Of a stretch of DNA of 64,000 nucleotides, positions 59,761-64,000 are shown piece by piece (position 1 is the first letter of the stretch; each line of letters begins with the position of its first letter). The notes under the pieces are model-generated. The model worked only from the letters and a program-made list of their open reading frames with translations. It was not told where the DNA came from and made no database searches. Source of the DNA: Phyllobacterium bourgognense (GTDB taxonomy: Bacteria > Pseudomonadota > Alphaproteobacteria > Rhizobiales > Rhizobiaceae); NCBI RefSeq assembly GCF_003337575.1, contig NZ_QPJM01000002.1, forward strand, positions 434,001 to 498,000, given 5' to 3'. The translations under genes and the position numbers were made by a program.

Positions 59761-61347
59761 ATGCGTTTGAGTACACTGGAGCAAATTTTGTCTAAATGGA
59801 GCCAATTCTGTTTCTCGGATGGCAAGACGATCCACGCGGATGGTGGCGAGGCCGATGTGTTTCCATCGGACGACGCCGCCAGACAAAGTGGGTGGCTGTC
59901 AGCCGGAAACCCGAAGGGCCGGGTGAATTTGGACCAAATCCATCGAGCTTTGGCGTCGTCCGATGGAAAGACATCGGCCTCGCCAAACCTCTTGACCTTG
60001 TCCACAAATTCTCTCCGGCAGAATGTCTCCATTTGGACAAAACTTGCTCCTGACAAAGCGTCACGGCGGCTGGCTCTGAATGCCGCCATTCTCTCGATAG
60101 CCGGTATCGCGGCTGGCTGCAGCTCGGGCGTGCAGCGTTTCACCAGTGCCGATTTCAGTTCCGGCTATAGCGACAATCAACGATCAGTCATGCAAGCGTC
60201 CAAAAACACGCCACAACCTTATACACCTCCCGTCGATTCAACGCAGACAGCTTCTGTAAGCAGCGGCGGAGGTGTCCAGCGCAGCAGCCTGCCGCCCGTC
60301 GGCGCTGCAACCACTTCGGCGCTGCCGCCAGTCTCGTCGCAGCCGACGCGCCCGGCTCTCGCACCCGTTGCCAGCGCGGCGCCACCGCGTCAGCAGCAGG
60401 TCGCTTCAGCGCAGCCAATGCAGGCCGCACCGTTGGGATCGACTTCGGGTACGTTGAAAACTCCGGATGGCCGTGAAGCAAAGATGCCTGTAAAGGCGGC
60501 TCCGGTGCATTCGAACAACGTCGCCGTCATACAGACGCCACCGGTGAACAAGCAGGTAGCTGCCGCGACCACAGTTGCAAAGCCAACCGGCCAGGGCTCA
60601 TACACAGTCCAGAGCGGTGACACGCTGCATGCGATTTCGCGCAAGACCGGCAGCAATGTCGAGGCGATCAAGCAGGCGAACAACATGAAGGATGGCACCG
60701 TCCGTGTTGGTCAGGCGCTCATCATTCCGCCGTCCAATTCGGCGCTTGCGCAGAATGTCGCCAACACCATGAAGCCGAAGGGTGGAACGGTCGATCAGGT
60801 CAAGACAGCTTCGACGCCGCCTGCAGAACAGCCGAAGGCGGTCGCAAGTGCCGCGACGCAGGCCGCTGCGGCTCCGCAGGCCGACACTTCGGCAAAGCCT
60901 TACACGCCGCCACAGGCCAGCGAGAAGGTGATCGAGAACGCGGATAAGGACAAGGATGTTGCCGCAGCACCGTCGGCTACCGGCGTCTCGGGTATGCGCT
61001 GGCCGGTTCGCGGCCGGGTCGTCGCCAACTACGGCAAGGGCAGCGACGGGATCAACATCTCCGTGCCTGAGGGTACCCCGATCAAGGCTGCTGAAAACGG
61101 CGTGGTCATCTACTCTGGCGATGGCCTCAAGGAATTCGGCAATACCGTCCTGGTGCGCCATGACAATGGCCTTGTGACCGTATATGGCAATGCCAGCAAG
61201 CTCGATGTCCAGCGCGGCCAGAAGGTCAAGCGCGGCGACCAGCTTGGAGTGTCTGGCATGACCGGCAACGCAACGACGCCGATGCTTCATTTCGAGGTTC
61301 GCAAGAACTCGACGCCGGTTGACCCTACGAAATATCTCGAATCCTGA
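59761..61347 (+). CDS. LysM and M23 peptidase domain lipoprotein (NlpD-like) carrying an in-frame 91-codon insertion
   Basis: Envelope lipoprotein that binds peptidoglycan and regulates or performs its cleavage at division. Of 528 residues, 7-97 come from a palindromic insertion (59778-60050). After it, LALNAAILSIAGIAAGC is the hydrophobic core and lipobox (IAAGC, Cys near 120). A Pro/Ala/Ser linker follows, then LysM (about 281-325, SYTVQSGDTLHAISRKTGSN) and the M23 domain (about 415-526). The M23 domain lacks a full HxxxD and shows VRHDNGLVTVYGNAS and MLHFEVRK, so it may be a degenerate, activating type as in NlpD/EnvC. Deleting the insertion gives MRLSTLDKASRRLALNAAI, a normal signal peptide. 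Confidence 0.9.
   Translation: MRLSTLEQILSKWSQFCFSDGKTIHADGGEADVFPSDDAARQSGWLSAGNPKGRVNLDQIHRALASSDGKTSASPNLLTLSTNSLRQNVSIWTKLAPDKASRRLALNAAILSIAGIAAGCSSGVQRFTSADFSSGYSDNQRSVMQASKNTPQPYTPPVDSTQTASVSSGGGVQRSSLPPVGAATTSALPPVSSQPTRPALAPVASAAPPRQQQVASAQPMQAAPLGSTSGTLKTPDGREAKMPVKAAPVHSNNVAVIQTPPVNKQVAAATTVAKPTGQGSYTVQSGDTLHAISRKTGSNVEAIKQANNMKDGTVRVGQALIIPPSNSALAQNVANTMKPKGGTVDQVKTASTPPAEQPKAVASAATQAAAAPQADTSAKPYTPPQASEKVIENADKDKDVAAAPSATGVSGMRWPVRGRVVANYGKGSDGINISVPEGTPIKAAENGVVIYSGDGLKEFGNTVLVRHDNGLVTVYGNASKLDVQRGQKVKRGDQLGVSGMTGNATTPMLHFEVRKNSTPVDPTKYLES
59778..60050. mobile_element. In-frame palindromic insertion element of 273 bp
   Basis: Outer arms of 24 bp, 59778-59801 (GGAGCAAATTTTGTCTAAAT...) and 60027-60050, match at 22 of 24 positions as an inverted repeat. 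Inner arms of 33 bp, 59845-59877 (GGCGAGGCCGATGTGTTTCC...) and 59952-59984, match at 32 of 33. The length is 91 codons exactly, with no stop in the host frame. No transposase is encoded, and no target duplication is evident. It behaves like the palindromic elements that insert into Rickettsia genes (RPE), though sequence identity to those is not claimed. Confidence 0.85.
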
Positions 61348-61365
61348 TCGATCAGCAGATTGATT

Positions 61366-61395
61366 GGAGCCCGCGCCGAAAGGTGCGGGCTTTCC
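61366..61395 (+). terminator. Rho-independent terminator after the M23 lipoprotein gene
   Basis: AGCCCGCGCC (61368-61377) pairs with GGTGCGGGCT (61382-61391), one wobble, around the tetraloop GAAA, followed by TTCCATTTTT. Clear terminator 20 bp after the stop. Confidence 0.85.
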
Positions 61396-61462
61396 ATTTT
61401 TAACTGACAGTTATGCTAGCATTCTTTGCTTGCAAATATTATATTTTGAAAAGGCCAATTCC

Positions 61463-61701
61463 ATGAATAGCAAGCATCGGCGAACCCTGATCCGGTTTCG
61501 GGTTTCATTGCATGGTCAGACATTGAAAATTTACTGCTTGGCGTTGGCGCGCGGACGATCGAGGGCAATGGCTCGCGTGTGAAGTTTGAAATAGACGGAG
61601 AGGTGGAAAGCTTTCATGGGTCTCATCCCTCCAAGGAAGCAAAGCGCTACCAGGTGCGTGCGGCTCGAGCCTTTCTGGAGAGAATTGGAATAAAACCATG
61701 A
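61463..61701 (+). pseudogene. hicA: hicA, mRNA interferase toxin gene with a frameshift
   Basis: The frame from ATG 61463 reads MNSKHRRTLIRF, the HicA N-terminus, then continues in a wrong frame. From 61501 the frame two bases on reads GFIAWSDIENLLLGVGARTI, EGNGSRVKFEIDGE, ESFHGSHPSKEAKRYQVR and FLERIGIKP, the rest of a HicA, ending at 61701. Between RTL and the Trp there are 23 bases where HicA normally has about 39, so roughly 16 bases seem to be lost. The catalytic His (SFHGSHPSK region, usually GSHHHF or similar) is on the shifted part. It overlaps the hicB start by ATGA. Confidence 0.85.
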
Positions 61702-62026
61702 ATGTCATGCACTACAAAGATTATACCGCGCGCATCGAATACGATGATGAGGATGAAATTTTCTTCGGGAAGATTGCCGATATCAGCGACGGTGTCGGTT
61801 TTCACGCCGATACGGTAGTGGACTTGAAAGTGGCATTTCACGAAGCTGTCGATGACTATATCGAGACATGCACTAAAATCGGCAAGCAGCCGCAAAGCCA
61901 TACTCGGGAAAAATGATGTTTCGAGTAAAGCCTGAAATTCATCGCCGGGCAGCGCTCGCTGCAGAACGTGCCGGCAAGAGCCTCAACCAATGGGCTGAAG
62001 AAGCCTTGGATGAGGCGGCGGGCTGA
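61698..62026 (+). pseudogene. hicB: hicB, antitoxin gene with a single-base frameshift
   Basis: The first frame gives MHYKDYTARIEYDDEDEIFFG and DYIETCTKIGKQPQ, the HicB N-terminal domain (72 codons, stop at 61916). The continuation, MMFRVKPEIHRRAALAAERA and GKSLNQWAEEALDEAAG, the ribbon-helix-helix DNA-binding part, is in another frame to 62026. Adding one A to the run of three at 61894-61896 would restore QKPYSGKMMFRVKPE and a protein of about 110 residues, the usual HicB length. A sequencing error or slippage is possible, but hicA is also disrupted. Confidence 0.85.
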
Positions 62027-62042
62027 ATACCTGGCGGGCGCC

Positions 62043-62912
62043 TTACAGTTTCTTGCCGAGACGTCCGGCAAGATCCTGGATGAATTGCCAGGCGACACGA
62101 CCGGACCGTGCCCCGCGTGTCGTGGACCACTCAAGCGCCTGCGCATGCAATTCCGGCTGCTTTATCGGCAGGTGGAAATGCGCCGCATAGCCATCGATCA
62201 TCGACAGATAGTCGTCCTGGCTGCATTTGTGGAACCCAAGCCAAAGTCCGAAGCGGTCCGAAAGCGAGACTTTTTCTTCAACCGCTTCGGAGGGGTTGAT
62301 AGCCGTGGAACGTTCGTTCTCGATCATATCGCGCGGCAGAAGATGACGCCGGTTCGATGTGGCGTAGAAGATGACATTGTCCGGCCGGCCTTCGACACCG
62401 CCTTCCAGTGCTGCCTTCAATGATTTGTACGATGTGTCGTCGTGATCGAAGGACAGGTCGTCGCAAAACAGGATGAACCGGTAATCCGTGTCCTTGATGG
62501 CCGCCATCAGCGCAGGGAGGCTGTCGATATCTTCGCGGTGGATTTCCACAAGTTTGAGCGGGTGGCCGCCGGTCGGTGCAGCAGCGTTGACAGAGGCATG
62601 CACCGCCTTGACCAGCGATGACTTGCCCATGCCGCGCGCGCCCCACAGCAGCACATTGTTCGCCTGCAAACCATCGGCAAAGCGTTTCGTATTGTCGAAT
62701 AGGATATCGCGGACATTGTCGACGCCGCGGATCAAGGAAATGTCCACCCGGTTGACCTTGCTGACCGGGTCAAAGGTGAGCTTGTCCGGATTCCAAACGA
62801 AGCAATCCGCCACATCGAGGTCGACCGGTCGAGCTTTTGGCGGTGCCATGCGCTCCAGCACCGCAATCAGTCTGTCAAGTTTATCTGTCAACAATTCATC
62901 GGACATACTCAT
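62043..62912 (-). CDS. DUF815 AAA-type ATPase
   Basis: P-loop ATPase of 289 residues of the DUF815 family, role unknown; the family is widespread in Proteobacteria. Walker A is NNVLLWGARGMGKSSLVKA near residue 86, Walker B RFILFCDDLSF near 145 and the sensor-1-like YATSNRRHLLPRDM near 180. NRVDISLIRGVDNVRDILFDNTKRF near 55-78 is conserved. No signal peptide. In many relatives it lies between the LysM lipoprotein gene and yajC, as here, on the opposite strand to both. The start may be the Met two codons later. Confidence 0.93.
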   Translation of the reverse strand: MSMSDELLTDKLDRLIAVLERMAPPKARPVDLDVADCFVWNPDKLTFDPVSKVNRVDISLIRGVDNVRDILFDNTKRFADGLQANNVLLWGARGMGKSSLVKAVHASVNAAAPTGGHPLKLVEIHREDIDSLPALMAAIKDTDYRFILFCDDLSFDHDDTSYKSLKAALEGGVEGRPDNVIFYATSNRRHLLPRDMIENERSTAINPSEAVEEKVSLSDRFGLWLGFHKCSQDDYLSMIDGYAAHFHLPIKQPELHAQALEWSTTRGARSGRVAWQFIQDLAGRLGKKL

Positions 62913-63067
62913 CCAGCCTTCGTTTTTCCCGCGTATATGCGACTATCATGTTGAAGATAATTCGAAAAGCAGGACACACAGTTTTGTACGGTTGCTTTTG
63001 ACGCCCCAAACATTGTATTGCGCTGGCTCAAGTTCTTTCAAATCTGGTTTCTCTGGAGGTTGTCTCA

Positions 63068-63409
63068 ATGTTCGTAACTCCCGCATATGCACAGGCAACG
63101 GGTGTCGGCGGCGCACCGGAAATGCTGATGAGCATCCTGCCGTTCATTCTGATCTTCGTGATCATGTACTTTTTGATCATTCGCCCACAGCGTACTGCTG
63201 CCAAAAAGCGCGAGGAGCAGCTGAAGAATATCCGACGCGGTGACACGATCATTACCGGTGGCGGTTTCATCGCCAAGGTAACCAAGGTCTATGAAGATAC
63301 CGGCGAGCTGGATGTCGAAATCGGCGAAGGCGTCAAGGCTCGTGTCCTGCGGGGCATGGTGGCGGACGTCCGGGTCAAGGGCGAGCCGGTTGCCGACAAC
63401 AAGAAATAA
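63068..63409 (+). CDS. yajC: Preprotein translocase subunit YajC
   Basis: Accessory membrane subunit of the Sec translocase, associated with SecDF; 113 residues. One membrane helix at about residues 20-42 (SILPFILIFVIMYFLIIRPQ) ends at the conserved RPQRTAAKKREEQLKNI; the small cytoplasmic domain RRGDTIITGGGFIAKVTKVYEDTGELDVEIGEGV in pieces follows. GGAGG precedes the ATG. Followed by secD. Confidence 0.96.
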   Translation: MFVTPAYAQATGVGGAPEMLMSILPFILIFVIMYFLIIRPQRTAAKKREEQLKNIRRGDTIITGGGFIAKVTKVYEDTGELDVEIGEGVKARVLRGMVADVRVKGEPVADNKK

Positions 63410-63420
63410 GGCATAGTGAC

Positions 63421-63442
63421 GGGGCGGCGATCGAGCCGCCCC
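63421..63442 (+). terminator. GC-rich stem-loop between yajC and secD
   Basis: GGGGCGGC (63421-63428) pairs perfectly with GCCGCCCC (63435-63442), loop of six. Only TCTGATTCT follows, no clean T-run. It may act as a partial terminator or as an RNA-processing stem that sets the ratio of yajC to secD. Confidence 0.45.
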
Positions 63443-63471
63443 TCTGATTCTAGTTCCAAGGTTGCGACTGC

Positions 63472-64000
63472 ATGCTCTATTTTAGCCGCTGGAAGACTGT
63501 ACTCATCTGGGCTGTTGTTCTAGCAGGCGTTATTCTGGCGCTGCCAAATCTCTTCACACAGGATCAATTGGTGACCTTGCCGGACTGGCTGCCGAAGAAG
63601 CAGCTGGCGCTGGGTCTCGACCTCGAAGGTGGTTCGCGACTGCGCTTGCAGGTCGACCGGGAACATCTGCCGGACACCGACGCAACGATTGCAATCCTGA
63701 ACCGCCGTCTCAGCGAGCTCGGCTACACCAATCCCAATGTCGAAGGCCAGCGGAATGGCCGTGTGCTCGTCGAAGTCCCCGGACTTTACGATTCGCAACT
63801 GCTCAAGGACATCCTGAGCCTCACCGGCGAACTGCATTTCCAGATGGTCGACGATTCCGTACCGGTTCAGCAGGCGATCGACGGCACGCCGCCGGAAGGC
63901 GATGAGGTGGTGTATTCGTTCGACGATCCGCCCGTTGCCTATCTGGTCAAGAAAGAGCCGCTCGTCTCGAACAAGAACTTCGTCGATGCGCAAGCCGGGA
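63472..64000 (+). CDS. secD: Protein translocase subunit SecD (or the start of a SecDF fusion), partial
   Basis: Membrane subunit using the proton gradient to pull proteins across the Sec channel. The 176 visible residues begin MLYFSRWKTVLIWAVVLAGV with the first helix (about 8-26), followed by ALPNLF, the diagnostic LGLDLEGGSRLRLQVD (about 48-62) and the periplasmic part with ILNRRLSELGYTNPNVEGQ. It is cut at the window end. In many Rhizobiales secD and secF are fused; this cannot be told here. Usually co-transcribed with yajC. Confidence 0.95.
   Translation, partial: MLYFSRWKTVLIWAVVLAGVILALPNLFTQDQLVTLPDWLPKKQLALGLDLEGGSRLRLQVDREHLPDTDATIAILNRRLSELGYTNPNVEGQRNGRVLVEVPGLYDSQLLKDILSLTGELHFQMVDDSVPVQQAIDGTPPEGDEVVYSFDDPPVAYLVKKEPLVSNKNFVDAQAG

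Noticed and set aside
59706-60143. Minus-strand open frame of 145 codons through the palindromic element
   Set aside because: An inverted repeat that is open on one strand tends to be open on the other. The ends of this frame run into unrelated flanking sequence, so it was not called as an element-encoded protein.
61364-61582. Plus-strand open frame of 72 codons covering the start of hicA
   Set aside because: Only the part from ATG 61463 to about 61500 matches HicA; the rest is out of frame, so the locus is annotated as a pseudogene.
1-64000. CRISPR arrays, prophage, insertion sequences or integrative element ends
   Set aside because: No regularly spaced direct repeats, no phage structural genes, transposases or integrases were seen. 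The tRNA-Asn and tRNA-Cys genes have no nearby integrase or duplicated 3' end that I could find by eye.

Overview
The window comes from a chromosome of an alphaproteobacterium of the order Hyphomicrobiales (Rhizobiales), most likely near Phyllobacterium, Brucella/Ochrobactrum or Mesorhizobium. The evidence is gene content and order: popZ upstream of valS, an exoR-type regulator, and the run argS - SPOR protein - nagZ - scpA - scpB - tatABC - serS - surE - pcm - LysM/M23 lipoprotein - yajC - secD, which is characteristic of this order. DUF982 and DUF1203 genes fit as well. The genus is an inference from memory of gene order, not a measured similarity. No prophage, insertion sequence transposase, rRNA or CRISPR array was seen.

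Layout. 0-8.7 kb: a tripartite tricarboxylate transporter operon (tctC-tctB-tctA, minus strand, tctA cut by the window edge) diverges from adenine deaminase, threonine dehydratase and two tandem DUF1697 genes; then a MocR-type regulator diverges from an EamA exporter. 8.7-18.7 kb: a DEAD-box helicase with a structured leader, a cysK-alaX-sseA-GNAT cluster, a DUF1203 gene whose ribosome binding site lies inside a hairpin, alanine dehydrogenase with its divergent Lrp/AsnC regulator, and cyclopropane fatty acid synthase with a YjbR gene. 19.0-23.8 kb: a four-gene archaic chaperone-usher pilus operon with two spore-coat-U-type subunits. 24-31.3 kb: accessory small proteins, lipoproteins, the NAD(P)HX repair enzyme, an acyltransferase, tRNA-Asn and tRNA-Cys. 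31.4-38 kb: an NmrA-type oxidoreductase, a sulfotransferase, a bare GGDEF protein, a Pcm-like gene with tolC, popZ and a lipoprotein. 38-45.2 kb: valS, a FadL-type porin, exoR, exonuclease III and an A-type Fe-S carrier. 45.5-64 kb: dgt and the conserved translation, cell-envelope and protein-export block, ending in the first part of secD.

The strongest unusual signal is a 273-bp palindromic element (59778-60050) sitting in frame inside the LysM/M23 lipoprotein gene. Removing it exactly restores a normal lipoprotein signal peptide directly after the start codon. Two other families of structured repeats are scattered between genes: six copies of an approximately 85-130 bp hairpin element whose stems show compensatory base changes, and two copies of a REP-like inverted pair with arms of about 30 bp. 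The conserved cell-envelope block has also been entered by two toxin-antitoxin modules: an apparently intact RelE/HigA-type pair and a hicAB pair in which both genes carry frameshifts.
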